From: Sandarakinorhabdus glacialis
GTDB taxonomy: Bacteria; Pseudomonadota; Alphaproteobacteria; Sphingomonadales; Sphingomonadaceae
NCBI RefSeq assembly: GCF_014643455.1
Contig: NZ_BMJM01000017.1
Span: 1 to 35,438 of the forward strand
Direction: 5' to 3'
Length of the DNA: 35,438 nucleotides
Numbering within the stretch: position 1 is the stretch's first letter; the number at the start of each line of letters is the position of its first letter. The position numbers and the translations under genes are program-made. The notes beneath the pieces were generated by a model that did not search any database, had not been told where the DNA came from, and saw nothing but the letters and a program-made list of their open reading frames with translations. This document shows positions 7,796 through 17,354 of the stretch, piece after piece.

Positions 7796-9031
7796 ATGGC
7801 CACCGCACCCGCCACTGCCCGCGCCGTTGCTTCCTTCGACATCAGTGACGTGACGCTCTACATTGATGGCACATGGCGTGCACCGTTCGCCCGGTTGCGC
7901 GCCGATATGCCCGTCAGCTGGTGTGCCCAAAGTGCCTATGGCGGCTACTGGTCGGTGGTCACTCACGAACTGATCAGCCAGGTCGAGCTCGACCCCGCCA
8001 CCTATTCCTCGTCATGGGCGAACGGGAATATTGTAATTGCCGATCCCAAGCCAGAACTGAACCTGCAGAACTTCATCGCCGCTGATCCTCCCATTCATAC
8101 TGAGCAGCGCAAGGTCATCGCTCCGGCCTTCGCGCCCAGCCAGATGACCACACGCGAGGCGCAAGTCCGTGAACTGTGCAGAGACATTCTTGACGCGCTG
8201 CCGCTGGGCGAGACGATTGACTGGGTCGATCAGGTCTCGGTTCCGTTGACGATCGGAATGCTGTGCATCTTGTTCGATATGCCGCTAGACGAGTGGAAAG
8301 ACCTCAAGCGCTGGTCAGACTACGCCAGCAGCGTCAATCCCGATAACGACAACGACGCCTATCGCGCCGAGTCGATGGGCCAGCTGATGCAGATGCTTGC
8401 CCGGTTCGACCGCCTCCTAGACCAGCGCAAGGGCGAACCGCCCGCCGACGACCTGATCAGTCGGATGATCCACAGCGCGGCGATGGGCAACCTGAGCCCG
8501 CTCGAGCGGCTGTCGAACATCGCGTTGCTGATCGTGGGCGGCAACGACACAACCCGCCATTCGATGGGCGGGCTGGTCGAAGTGCTCGACCGCTGGCCCG
8601 GTGAGCTTGACCGGCTCCACGCCGACCCTTCGTTGGTCGCCAACGCGGCGCAGGAGCTGGTTCGATGGCAATCACCAGTCACCCACATGCGACGCACAGC
8701 GACACGGGATGCGACCTTGGGCGGGCAGCGCATCGCCAAGGGTGAGAAGGTAATTATGTGGTACTTGTCGGCGAATCGCGACGAAGCCGTGTTTGCTGAT
8801 GCCGAACGCTTCGATGTCGCGCGAACCAACGCCCGCCGCCACCTCGGTTTCGGCCACGGCATTCACCGCTGTGTCGGCGCACGGCTTGCGGAGATACAGC
8901 TCGCCACGTTGATCGGTGAGATTGTCACACGTAACTGGAAGATCGTTCCGCAGGGCGCGCCGACCCGACTAGCGAGCCCATTCCTTAACGGGTTTACCGC
9001 GATGCCGGTGCGGGTCGAGCTGCGAGGATAG
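7796..9031 (+). CDS. cytochrome P450 (first)
   Basis: A 411-residue soluble bacterial P450. The I-helix oxygen-activation motif is GGNDTTRH, the K-helix ExxR is ELVRWQSP, and the heme-binding loop is FGHGIHRCVGARLAE with Cys359 as the iron ligand. It has no membrane anchor, as is usual for bacterial class I enzymes needing a separate ferredoxin and reductase; neither is encoded in this window. GGNDTTR with FGHGIHRCVGARLAE resembles terpene- and alkyl-oxidising bacterial groups such as CYP108/CYP111, but the subfamily cannot be fixed by eye. A repeat element starts 15 bp after its stop and separates it from a second, convergent P450. Confidence 0.92.
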   Translation: MATAPATARAVASFDISDVTLYIDGTWRAPFARLRADMPVSWCAQSAYGGYWSVVTHELISQVELDPATYSSSWANGNIVIADPKPELNLQNFIAADPPIHTEQRKVIAPAFAPSQMTTREAQVRELCRDILDALPLGETIDWVDQVSVPLTIGMLCILFDMPLDEWKDLKRWSDYASSVNPDNDNDAYRAESMGQLMQMLARFDRLLDQRKGEPPADDLISRMIHSAAMGNLSPLERLSNIALLIVGGNDTTRHSMGGLVEVLDRWPGELDRLHADPSLVANAAQELVRWQSPVTHMRRTATRDATLGGQRIAKGEKVIMWYLSANRDEAVFADAERFDVARTNARRHLGFGHGIHRCVGARLAEIQLATLIGEIVTRNWKIVPQGAPTRLASPFLNGFTAMPVRVELRG

Positions 9032-9045
9032 CCGCCGCCCCGATG

Positions 9046-9229
9046 TGTGGATCGGCGTCCAAAGCGGGACTCCACCTGCTTGTATTAAGGTATTTAGAGG
9101 AAGCGTTAAAATGGATAAGGCGGTCGAAATCGGCGCCGACTGGAACCCCCAATCAATCTGCGATAATTGTTGCACGCCAATCACTTGCGGGCGGAACGGG
9201 CGTGGTCCCGCTTTGGAAGCCGGTCCACA
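9046..9229. repeat. MITE-like TGTGGA element D
   Basis: The left end is TGTGGATCGGCGTCCAAAGC and the right end GGTCCCGCTTTGGAAGCCGG then TCCACA; reverse complemented the right end starts TGTGGACCGGCTTCCAAAGC, so the ends are imperfect inverted repeats. The inner left sequence (CTTGTATTAAGGTATTTAGA) is shared with the element at 34913, defining a subfamily different from elements A, B and C. It occupies the gap between the two convergent P450 genes and its right half is translated as the tail of the second. Confidence 0.7.
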
Positions 9230-10446
9230 GCGGCGGGCGTTACCCATAGCTCGCGGACGCCATTGAACGCAGCCGACATGTTACGCTCAATCGGCTTGCC
9301 GGCCAGCGCAAGCGCCGGGAAACGCGCCAAAAGGCGCTCGATGCCGATTGCGGCCTCGGCGCGCGCCAGCGGTGCGCCCAGGCAGAAATGCGCGCCACCG
9401 CCGAAGGCAAAATGGGTCTTGTCGGCGCGATCGATGTCATAGGCGAGCGGGTCGGCATGAAGCGCCGGATCGGTGCTCGCGGCCATCAGGAACGTCGTGA
9501 TCGCGGAGCCTGCCGGCACCGGCACGCCACCGATGTCGCAATCCGCCAGCGGAATGCGTAAAGACTGCATGACCGGCGGATCGCGGCGCAGCGTTTCCTC
9601 GACCGCGTCGCCGACCCGTCCGGGCTCCGCCAGCAGCTTAGCTCGCTGTTCGAGATTGGCCAGCAACGCCAGTACGGTATTGCCGATCAGGTCCGTGGTG
9701 GTCAGATTGCCCGCCAGCAGCAGGAGGTTGCACATGGTAACGATTTCCTCGCCCGACAGCCGGTCGCGACCATCCTCCGCCGCAATTAGCGCGCTGATCA
9801 GATCGCCGCGCGGCGCCACTCGCCGTGCGGCAATGGCATGGGCAAAATAGGCTGACAGTTCATCGGCATTGACCTTCAACCCGGCGAGAAGTTCGGGCGT
9901 GCGGATTGGCGAAAAGACATTGGCGAGCCCCTTCGACCAGCGGCGGAATTCACCGCGGTCGGCGGCGTCGACTCCCAGCATGTCGGCGATGACGATGATC
10001 GGCAGCGGCGAAGCGAACGCCTCGATGAGGTCGAAGCTGTCTTGGCCTTCGACCGCATCGAGGAGCTCATCTGCAATCCGCGCGACCTCAGGTTTCATCG
10101 CTTCGATAGCGCGCGCGTTGAAGGCATGGCTGACCAGCCGCCGCAGTCGGGCGTGATCGGGATCATCGAGCACCAGCATCGATCGCGGCGCACTGCGGTC
10201 CTGCTCGGTGCGGAACTTCTGGACGATGCTGTCGGGCCCGGCGTTATCCTGATCGACCGACAGGCTGCGATCCTTAAGCACCGCCGCCACATCAACAGCG
10301 CGCGTTAACGCAACGCGGCCGAGCGTCCGGTCCTGGTGCACAGGCTCTGCCGCGCGAAGCGCGTCGAAATGTTCATGAGGGCGGTTGCGGAAAGTTTCGT
10401 CGAAAACTGTCAATTGCAGCCCCGTCGGGATGATAGTGTCGCTCAC
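9181..10446 (-). CDS. cytochrome P450 (second)
   Basis: A 421-residue soluble P450 with I-helix AGNLTTTD, K-helix ETLRRDPP and heme loop FGGGAHFCLGAPLAR with Cys355 as iron ligand. The meander and the DPDHARLRRLVSHAFNAR C-helix region are typical of bacterial CYP107-like enzymes. It starts with GTG at 10446, with GGAGA about 8 bp upstream. It is convergent with the first P450. The last 15 or so residues (VDRLPKRDHARSARK) are read from the terminal repeat of MITE-like element D. The native stop has therefore been replaced, after the end of the conserved fold (VRELWVTPA). The fold is complete, so the enzyme is probably still functional. The substrate is unknown. Confidence 0.9.
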   Translation of the reverse strand: MSDTIIPTGLQLTVFDETFRNRPHEHFDALRAAEPVHQDRTLGRVALTRAVDVAAVLKDRSLSVDQDNAGPDSIVQKFRTEQDRSAPRSMLVLDDPDHARLRRLVSHAFNARAIEAMKPEVARIADELLDAVEGQDSFDLIEAFASPLPIIVIADMLGVDAADRGEFRRWSKGLANVFSPIRTPELLAGLKVNADELSAYFAHAIAARRVAPRGDLISALIAAEDGRDRLSGEEIVTMCNLLLLAGNLTTTDLIGNTVLALLANLEQRAKLLAEPGRVGDAVEETLRRDPPVMQSLRIPLADCDIGGVPVPAGSAITTFLMAASTDPALHADPLAYDIDRADKTHFAFGGGAHFCLGAPLARAEAAIGIERLLARFPALALAGKPIERNMSAAFNGVRELWVTPAAVDRLPKRDHARSARK

Positions 10447-10547
10447 TTTTTGTCTCCGATCGCCGTAAGGCTGTCGTTGCCGACGCGCCGGTAGAAGTAG
10501 TTAGTTGCGACAGTCTCGCACGCTGGCTTCGCCGGTTCTACCTGCAA

Positions 10548-10781
10548 CTAGATCGTGTCCTCATGGCAATTAATCTGCATTTCCGCGATATGCCCCAATG
10601 TCGCTTCTTTGTGCAAAAGTTTGCCGTGCGACCGGCTCCAGTCAGCCTGTTCACGAACAACAAGGCCTTGGGTACCCGGATAGCTTTCCTCAGGTGTGTT
10701 GAATTGCGTGATCACCGCAGACACATCGAACAGCGCCGCAACCTCGGCCGCGCTCGATTTCAATCTGTATAAATTGCACAT
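10548..10781 (-). pseudogene. SRAP (YedK/HMCES) N-terminal fragment
   Basis: From the ATG at 10781 the minus strand encodes MCNLYRLKSSAAEVAALFDV, then YPGTQGLVVRE. SRAP proteins begin MC(N/G)..., with Cys2 forming the covalent link to abasic sites in single-stranded DNA, and share the YPG...VVRE segment. After about 45 residues the similarity stops and the frame ends in an unrelated 37-residue tail. The catalytic Asn/His/Glu region of a normal protein of over 200 residues is missing. It lies 60 bp downstream of dnaE2 in the same direction, where SRAP would fit the SOS theme. An upstream in-frame ATG at 10826 is disfavoured because Cys must be residue 2. Confidence 0.7.
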
Positions 10782-10841
10782 CCGCCTCCTCCTGCTGCTG
10801 TGCTTGATCGGGGCGATACTCGGCAAATTATGCCACGCGCT

Positions 10842-13800
10842 TCAGCGAAAATCCCGCGCCTTGATCTTGAGCGTAGCGATATGCAGGTCGGGAATAAAGA
10901 TATCGTGCGGTTTGACCGTCAGCGGTGGCCGGTCTCGCGGATCCGACGGCGCCGAGCCATGATGAAACTCGTCGCCGCGCCCATGCGGCAGCGGAAATGG
11001 CGCATCACGCTCGCCGAGACCCGCCAGTTCGCCCGACAGGTCGTGAAGCCTGACGCCGATGACATGGACGACCTCGCCTTCGCGCTGCACCCGGCCCTCG
11101 ACCCCCATCATGCTGGCAGTCAGCACGATGCGCCGCTGCTTTTCATAAAGGCTCGGCCAGATGATCAGGTTGGCGACGCCGGTCTCGTCCTCTAGGGTGA
11201 TGAACATTACCCCCTTCGCCGAACCCGGTCGCTGGCGCACCAGCACCAGCCCGGCCAGCCTGACGAACTTGCCGTCGCGCGCCGCCGTCGCGGCCGCACA
11301 GGTTAGGATGCCTCGCCGACCGAGATCGGCGCGCAGGAAGGTGACGGGGTGCTGGCGCAGCGTCAGCCCGACCTGACGATAATCCTCGACGACCTCGCGG
11401 CCGGCGGTCATCGCCTTCAGCCGCACGACAGCCTCGTTGATCTCGGGTGTCGGCCGCTCATCATGGCGGGCGACGGCGGCAAACAATGGCAGCGGCTCAT
11501 CGCGCAGCGCCTTGATCGCCCAAGAGGCGTCGCGTCGCGCCAGACCCAGCCCGGCGCTGAAGGCATCGGCCTCGGCAAGCCGGTCGAGCGCCGAGACTTT
11601 TGCATCGGAACGTCGCCAGACATCGTCGACATTCGCAAACGGCCGATCGGTGCGGGCAGTCAGGATGGCGGCGGCATCGGTGTTGGCGAGGCCACGCACC
11701 ATGCGCAGCCCAAGACGGACGGCGAAGCGATCATCGCCGGTGGCTTCGAGCGTGCAGTCCCAGCGCGAGACGTTGACGCAGATCGGTCGGACCTCGACGC
11801 CATGCTGCTGGGCATCGCGGACGATCTGCGCCGTCGCATAAAAGCCCATCGGTTGGGCATTGAGCAAGGCCGCGCAGAACACATCGGGGTGCCAGCATTT
11901 GAGCCAGCTGCTGGCATAGGCGATCAGGGCAAAGCTGGCGGCATGGCTTTCGGGAAAGCCATACGACCCAAACCCCTCGAGCTGGCTGAATATCTTGGCG
12001 GCAAAGGCCTCGGTGTAACCCTTGGCCTTCATGCCTTCGATGAGCTTGGTCTGGAAATGGCTGACCCCGCCGGTGAACTTGAACGTCGCCATGGCGCGGC
12101 GCAGCTGGTCGGCTTCGCCAGGCGTGAAGCCGGCGCACTCGATGGCGACGCGCATCGCCTGCTCCTGGAACAGCGGCACGCCCAAGGTCTTGCCAAGCAC
12201 GCGCTCGAGTTCGGGCGTCGGATAATCGACCGCCTCGAGCCCCTCGCGGCGACGTAGATAGGGATGCACCATGTCGCCCTGGATCGGCCCGGGCCGCACG
12301 ATCGCCACCTGGATGACGAGATCATAAAAGGTTCGCGGCTTGATGCGCGGCAGCATCGACATCTGCGCGCGGCTCTCGATCTGGAAGGTGCCGAGCGTAT
12401 CGGCCTTGCGGATCATCGCATAGGTGCGCGGATCCTCGGCCGGGATGCTGGCGAGATCGAGATCGATGCCCTTGTGGTCACGCAGCAAGTCAAACCCCCG
12501 GCGCATGCACGACAACATACCCAGCGCCAGCACATCGACCTTCATGAACTTCAAAGCATCGATATCGTCCTTGTCCCATTCGACAACCTGGCGATCGTCC
12601 ATGGCAGCCGGCTCGATCGGCACCAGCTCATCGAGCCGGTCTTCGGTGAGCACAAAGCCGCCGGGATGCTGCGACAGATGTCGCGGCGCCCCGATCAGCT
12701 GACGCGAGATGTCCATGGCCAGCGTCAGCCGGCGATCGCCAAGGTTGAGATTGAGCTCCTCGGCGTGCTTGGGTTCGACGCCGTCCTTCGACCAGCCCCA
12801 GACCTGGCTCGACAGCAGCTTGATCATATCCTCGGGCAACCCCAGCGCCTTGCCGACATCGCGCAGCGCGCCCTTGGCACGGTAGCGGATGACCGTCGAG
12901 CAGAGCGCGGCGCGGGTGCGGCCATAGGTGTTGTAGACCCATTGGATGACCTCCTCGCGGCGCTCGTGCTCGAAGTCGACATCTATGTCGGGCGGCTCCT
13001 TGCGCTCCTGGCTGACGAAGCGCTCGAACAGCAGGTCGTTGCGACCGGGATCGATCGAGGTGATGCCGAGGACATAGCACACCGCCGAGTTGGCCGCCGA
13101 GCCGCGGCCTTGGCAGAGGATGCCACGCGAGCGGGCGAAAGCGACGATGCTGTTCACGGTCAGGAAGTAGGGGGCGTATCTCAGGCTCTCGATCAGGCCG
13201 AGCTCGTGGCGCAGGGTTTTGGCGACAGCGTCGGGGAGGCCTTCGGGGTAGCGCGTCACTGCGCCTTCGAAGGTTAGCTTCTCCAGCGCTGCCTGCGGCG
13301 ACAGACCTTCGATGCCGACCTCATGCGGATATTGGTAGGTCAGCTCGTCGAGACTGAAGCGGCAGCGGTCGGCGATCTCGACGCTGCGCGCGATCGCCTC
13401 GGGCCACAGCTTGAACAGCCGTGCCATTTCCGCAGGTGGTTTCAGGTAGCGATCGGCATGACGCTCGCGCTTGAAGCCGATATCGTCGATGACGACGCCT
13501 TCGCGGATGCAGGTGACGATGTCTTGCAGGATACGCCGGCCGGGTTCGTGGAAGAGCACGTCGTTGGTGGCAACGGTGGCGACCCCCATGCTGGCGGCGA
13601 GATTGCGGAGGTCGTGCAGCCGCAGATGATCGCGTGGCCGCCGGCGCAGGATCAGCGCCAGAAAGCTGTCGGCGCCGAAAATCGCGTTGGTGCGCCGCAG
13701 CCGCGATACGGTCAGCGCATCGGCCTGGTCAGGAACAAGGATGGCGATCATCCCCTGGTGCCAGGCATCGACATCCTCCCAGTGCAGGTCGCAGCGGCCC

Positions 13801-14114
13801 TTGCCTGCCCTCGCCTTACCTAGGCTGAGCAGCCGGCACAGCCGCGCATAGGCCGGGCGATCGGTCGGATAGACCAGCAGCTCAGCGCCATCGGCGAGAA
13901 TTAGCCGGCAGCCGATAATCAGGCGGACGCCGGTGGCCTTGGCGGCTTCATGGGCGCGAACGATGCCCGACAGAGAATTGCGGTCGGTGATCGCCAGCGC
14001 GTGATGGCCATGGACGGCGGCCTGCGTAAACAGCTCCTCGGCAGAAGAGGCGCCGCGCAGGAACGAGAAGTGCGACGCGCACTGCAGTTCGGCATAGCCA
14101 CTCACGGCAGTCAT
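10842..14114 (-). CDS. dnaE2: error-prone DNA polymerase DnaE2 (ImuC)
   Basis: A 1090-residue C-family polymerase of normal DnaE2 length. The PHP domain begins [20 protein letters not shown]. The palm carries the catalytic aspartates in [15 protein letters not shown]. The fingers, a helix-hairpin-helix region ([18 protein letters not shown]) and a C-terminal OB fold ([20 protein letters not shown]) follow. The start is ATG at 14114, whose product begins [12 protein letters not shown]. The frame extends to 14315, but that part overlaps imuB out of register and has no polymerase similarity. The gap to the imuB stop is 22 bp. It extends past lesions with ImuA and ImuB in SOS mutagenesis. Expression should follow the LexA-controlled imuA promoter. 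Confidence 0.96.
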   Translation of the reverse strand: MTAVSGYAELQCASHFSFLRGASSAEELFTQAAVHGHHALAITDRNSLSGIVRAHEAAKATGVRLIIGCRLILADGAELLVYPTDRPAYARLCRLLSLGKARAGKGRCDLHWEDVDAWHQGMIAILVPDQADALTVSRLRRTNAIFGADSFLALILRRRPRDHLRLHDLRNLAASMGVATVATNDVLFHEPGRRILQDIVTCIREGVVIDDIGFKRERHADRYLKPPAEMARLFKLWPEAIARSVEIADRCRFSLDELTYQYPHEVGIEGLSPQAALEKLTFEGAVTRYPEGLPDAVAKTLRHELGLIESLRYAPYFLTVNSIVAFARSRGILCQGRGSAANSAVCYVLGITSIDPGRNDLLFERFVSQERKEPPDIDVDFEHERREEVIQWVYNTYGRTRAALCSTVIRYRAKGALRDVGKALGLPEDMIKLLSSQVWGWSKDGVEPKHAEELNLNLGDRRLTLAMDISRQLIGAPRHLSQHPGGFVLTEDRLDELVPIEPAAMDDRQVVEWDKDDIDALKFMKVDVLALGMLSCMRRGFDLLRDHKGIDLDLASIPAEDPRTYAMIRKADTLGTFQIESRAQMSMLPRIKPRTFYDLVIQVAIVRPGPIQGDMVHPYLRRREGLEAVDYPTPELERVLGKTLGVPLFQEQAMRVAIECAGFTPGEADQLRRAMATFKFTGGVSHFQTKLIEGMKAKGYTEAFAAKIFSQLEGFGSYGFPESHAASFALIAYASSWLKCWHPDVFCAALLNAQPMGFYATAQIVRDAQQHGVEVRPICVNVSRWDCTLEATGDDRFAVRLGLRMVRGLANTDAAAILTARTDRPFANVDDVWRRSDAKVSALDRLAEADAFSAGLGLARRDASWAIKALRDEPLPLFAAVARHDERPTPEINEAVVRLKAMTAGREVVEDYRQVGLTLRQHPVTFLRADLGRRGILTCAAATAARDGKFVRLAGLVLVRQRPGSAKGVMFITLEDETGVANLIIWPSLYEKQRRIVLTASMMGVEGRVQREGEVVHVIGVRLHDLSGELAGLGERDAPFPLPHGRGDEFHHGSAPSDPRDRPPLTVKPHDIFIPDLHIATLKIKARDFR

Positions 14115-14136
14115 GACAGGGTGACCGACATGACAG

Positions 14137-15681
14137 CTAGCCGAAGATGCCGTGGATGAACCAGTTCTGCGCCCCGGTATCGGGATCCTCGCCGTCGCCG
14201 GCGCGGAACAGCCAGAAGCGCTCGCCGGCGTCATCCTCGACCTGAAAATAGTCGCGCACCGCCACCGTCTCGGCGTCGCGTTTCCACCATTCGCCGAACA
14301 CCCGCTCGGGGCCATCGGCGCGCCGAACCCGGCGGCGGATGCCCCGCCAAGTAAAGGCGGCCGGCGGATGATCGGGCAGCAGCGCCAGCGTCTCGATGCG
14401 CTCGGGCCGGCTGAAGAGCCGGGATGGACGGGGCCATTCGCCCGACCAGTCGCTGCCGCCTTCGCTTGCCAACGCCGCCACCCGGCGGACCGAGCGCTCG
14501 GGAACGTCGCTCGCCACCGGCGCGAGCCGGTAGAGGCTGCCGTCGCCGACGCGGTTGGCGAGCACGTCGATCAGCTCGGAGATGTCGGCGACTGGCGTAT
14601 CGACGAGGTTCGAATTACCGGCCCGATAGTCGAGCGGTTCGGCCAGCGGGGCTGAAAGCACCATGGTCTCGATGCCAAAGCCGGGCGACACCGTCTCGAT
14701 ACGGTCGCACAGCAGCCGGGTGATGCGCTTGCGGTCACGGATCGGCCTGGCGGTGCCGACGCGCACGGATTGGCAGGCATTGTCGACGCGGTAGAACAGC
14801 AGGTCGAGCTTGCGGGCGCCGAGGCCGCGTTCTTCCAGCACGATACACAGCAGGTCGACCAGCTTGGCGATGTAGCGGGCGATGGTCTCGGCAGCGGCAA
14901 TGGGTTCGGCAAAGGCCTGGCGGACGCGGATCAGTTCGGGAGCTTCGATCAGCGCAAACGGCTCGCTGCTGTGGCCGAACATCTGGTCGAGGCGGCGACC
15001 GACCTCGGAGCCAAAGCGCAGCGCCAGCGGCGCCCGCGGTGTTGCCGCAAGTTCGCCAACCCTGTCGAAGCCGAGGCGGCGCAAACCGTCGATCATAGCC
15101 GCCGGCAGACGCAAGGCGGCGACCGGGAGCATGAGCAACGGGGCATGGTCGCCGGCATCGATCGCAGTGATCGGCGCGGCGTGGAAGCGCGCCAGCGCAT
15201 GTGCCGCGCCATAGCTGCCGGCAACCGCTACGCGCGCGGTAATCCCGACCGCCGCCAGGCGCTCTATCATGTTGCTCAGTGTCGCTGTTTCGCCGCCAAA
15301 CAGGTGCGTCGCCCCGGTGATGTCGATCATCAGGCCATCGGGCGGATCAGTGGCGACCACCGGTGCGTAGCGCCGCAACAGCCACAAGGCGAGGCGATCG
15401 AGCGCCTGCGCATCTGCCGCCGGGTCGGCGTCACGGACAATGAGACCAGCTACGAGCGCCTGCGCCATCGCCGCCGCCATCCCCGGATGCACACCGAGGC
15501 GCCGGGCAGCCGCATCGGCGGCGATGACCACCCGTTTGCGCCCGTCGCGGCCGACAAGGATCAGCGGCCGCGCATCGTCTTGAGCCGGTGCCTCTGCTGA
15601 AGCGTCAGGCGACCCGCCGATAGGGCGCCGCAGCCGATCGGTCGGCCAGCTCGGTAGATAGAGCGAGGCGACCCTGGTCAT
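14137..15681 (-). CDS. imuB: Y-family polymerase-like protein ImuB
   Basis: A 514-residue protein from the start [19 protein letters not shown]. An alternative upstream ATG at 15708 would add nine residues with no domain support. It has the UmuC/DinB-like fold ([18 protein letters not shown]; an HhH-like segment [20 protein letters not shown]) but its N-terminus lacks the DMDAFFASVE catalytic motif of active Y-family polymerases. This fits ImuB as a catalytically dead adaptor joining ImuA, DnaE2 and the beta clamp. The C-terminal part ([36 protein letters not shown]) is the standard ImuB tail. Its 5' end overlaps imuA by 77 bp, implying translational coupling. It is the middle gene of the mutasome operon. 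Confidence 0.93.
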   Translation of the reverse strand: MTRVASLYLPSWPTDRLRRPIGGSPDASAEAPAQDDARPLILVGRDGRKRVVIAADAAARRLGVHPGMAAAMAQALVAGLIVRDADPAADAQALDRLALWLLRRYAPVVATDPPDGLMIDITGATHLFGGETATLSNMIERLAAVGITARVAVAGSYGAAHALARFHAAPITAIDAGDHAPLLMLPVAALRLPAAMIDGLRRLGFDRVGELAATPRAPLALRFGSEVGRRLDQMFGHSSEPFALIEAPELIRVRQAFAEPIAAAETIARYIAKLVDLLCIVLEERGLGARKLDLLFYRVDNACQSVRVGTARPIRDRKRITRLLCDRIETVSPGFGIETMVLSAPLAEPLDYRAGNSNLVDTPVADISELIDVLANRVGDGSLYRLAPVASDVPERSVRRVAALASEGGSDWSGEWPRPSRLFSRPERIETLALLPDHPPAAFTWRGIRRRVRRADGPERVFGEWWKRDAETVAVRDYFQVEDDAGERFWLFRAGDGEDPDTGAQNWFIHGIFG

Positions 15682-16348
15682 CGCAGGCATCGACGATGAA
15701 GTCGGCACATTCGCCGGCTCGTGCCCGGATCAATTCGACGAGCCAGCGCGAACGGCCGATGCCCGGCACCGGCAGTGGTGCCGACGGCAGGGCACTGATC
15801 CGCCAGCGCGTCACGCTGGCGGTTGGTTGGCCAAAGTCCGACGCCTCGGCCGTCCGCCGCCAGCGCCGGATGGCAATCGCCAAGGTTCCCGATTGTTCGG
15901 CGACGAGTTGCAATCGCCGCGACGCCGTCATCGACAGCTCGGCGACCTCGCCAACAACCCCGGCCATGCCGCCATGACGCAAGCCCTCCTCGAAACACGC
16001 CAGAACGCTCTTCTCGTCGCCCACCTCGGCATAAATCACCCGGTCGGGATGCAACCCGGCCTGCGCCATTCCCGGCGCGAACAGGTCGCGCCGCGTCACA
16101 CACCACAGAATTTTGCCTGATGTCCGAGCCATGATCCCGGCCGTGAACAACGCCGCTGCCGCGCCGTCGATGGCACCGTTGCCGCCGCCGGCGACCTCGT
16201 GCAACGCCCCGAGCGCCAGCCCGCCAAGCGGCAGGCGCGCATCGATCCCGGCGACGCCAAAGGCCAGCGCCCCATGGCATATGCGATCGACCGCCTCGAT
16301 CTGGCGGATCCGCTCGCGCACGGCTTCAAGGGCAGCATGAGACGGCAC
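15605..16348 (-). CDS. imuA: ImuA, RecA-like mutasome accessory protein
   Basis: About 247 residues from the GTG at 16348 (product MPSHAALEAVRERIRQIEAV). It has the RecA/SulA-like ImuA core: GIDARLPLGGLALGALHEVAG, ILWCVTRRDLFAPGMAQAGL and a terminal segment ending PYRRVA. The open frame reaches ATG codons at 16408 and 16420. Those starts would put the LexA operator at 16384-16398 inside the coding region and give an N-terminus unlike the family, so the GTG is preferred. The Walker A lysine of true RecA proteins is not evident, as is common in ImuA. It is the first gene of imuA-imuB-dnaE2 and is expected to be DNA-damage induced. The exact start is the main uncertainty. Confidence 0.88.
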   Translation of the reverse strand: MPSHAALEAVRERIRQIEAVDRICHGALAFGVAGIDARLPLGGLALGALHEVAGGGNGAIDGAAAALFTAGIMARTSGKILWCVTRRDLFAPGMAQAGLHPDRVIYAEVGDEKSVLACFEEGLRHGGMAGVVGEVAELSMTASRRLQLVAEQSGTLAIAIRRWRRTAEASDFGQPTASVTRWRISALPSAPLPVPGIGRSRWLVELIRARAGECADFIVDACDDQGRLALSTELADRSAAAPYRRVA

Positions 16349-16383
16349 GGCTGTAGACTTTCGTATTGCGAGACTCGATTCAT

Positions 16384-16398
16384 GTTCGCTGTTTGTTC
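16384..16398 (-). promoter_or_regulatory. LexA (SOS) box upstream of imuA
   Basis: The sequence GTTCGCTGTTTGTTC is an exact GTTC-N7-GTTC direct repeat, the known alphaproteobacterial LexA operator; on the coding strand it is GAACAAACAGCGAAC. It lies 36-50 nt upstream of the preferred imuA GTG. A TTGACT at 16415-16420 on the minus strand could be the -35, which would place the operator over the -10 region, suitable for repression. The promoter elements themselves are weaker calls than the operator. Confidence 0.85.
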
Positions 16399-16655
16399 CG
16401 CTAAACATGCCGGAAGTCAAGAATTGGGACCGCAGATTCGTAAAATCGGCACTGTCAAACTAACCGAAATTTGGTCTTAAGCCGGCTGGTTCGGCCTGAA
16501 ATTGTCCGAAGACGCAAATTTTTCAGGCGAACAGAGTGGAATTTTATGAAGAACAACAAGGTTTATCTGCGCCGAGAAATCGGCCACATCCAGATCGGCA
16601 AATAGGCTTTAGACTGCCTTGCCATAGGCTACACCGGCGCTGGCCGGGCGATTGT

Positions 16656-17330
16656 CCGCGCACAGTGGCGTCGACCGTGTAAAGCGAAGCGGTTGCCGGG
16701 ACCGCTTTGGCAATCGCCTCACCATGGTCGCGCGCCGGCCGGTTCATCTCGCTAGCAAAGGCGCCCGGCGCGATAGAGGTGACGTTTATCGCATCGCGCA
16801 CCAGCCGCGCCGCCATGCGTTTTGTCAGGTAGATCAACGCCGATTTAGACGCATGATAGCTGTACGTCTCGCCACGGCTCAGCCGCATGTCGTCGATTGA
16901 GCTAATGTTGGTAACCTTGGCCGGCCACTCCAGGCTAGCTGACGCTTTCAGCGCCGCATGAAGCGCCTGCGTCAGGAAAAACGGCGATTTCAGGTAAAGG
17001 TCCATGACCTTGTCCCAGCCACTTTCCGGAAAGTCCTCGAACGGCGCCCCCGGCATTGTTGACCAGGATGGCAAGCTGCGGCTCAAGCGCGGTGAATTGT
17101 GCAGCGAGCGCCTGACATCCTGCAACTGTCGATATATCCTGCGGGAGCGCGATGCAGCTTGGGCCAAGCTCCGCCACCGCGGCCTCACACGCTGCCGCTT
17201 TACGCGACGAAATATAAACCTTGGCCCCCTGCGCGATGAAGCCGGCGGCGATCATCTTGCCGATGCCACGGCTACCGCCCGTTACCAACGGCACGCGTCC
17301 GTCGAGGCGAAACAGATTGCTGGTGTCCAT
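16656..17330 (-). pseudogene. short-chain dehydrogenase/reductase, frameshifted
   Basis: The N-terminal half, from ATG 17330, has the Rossmann motif VTGGSRGIGKMIAAGF and VNNAGG. The catalytic half continues in another frame with APFEDFPESGWDKVMDLYLK, NISSIDD and the YxxxK pair YSYHASK, then SIAPGAFASEMN. The break is at about 17047-17055, where the minus strand reads GCCGGGGGCGCC; one G fewer would restore NNAGAPFEDF. After GEAIAKAVPA the usual SDR C-terminus (a VDGG-type end) is missing, so the 3' end is also damaged. If intact it would be an NAD(P)-dependent alcohol or ketone oxidoreductase. Its place beside the VOC protein suggests a former catabolic pair. The frameshift could be a sequencing error; the lost C-terminus is less easily explained that way. 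Confidence 0.78.
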
Positions 17331-17354
17331 GGCTTCATCGTGACGATAAAAAAC

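Noticed and set aside
10842-14315. DnaE2 starting at 14315
   Set aside because: The extra 67 codons are imuB sequence in the wrong frame; the PHP domain starts right after the ATG at 14114.
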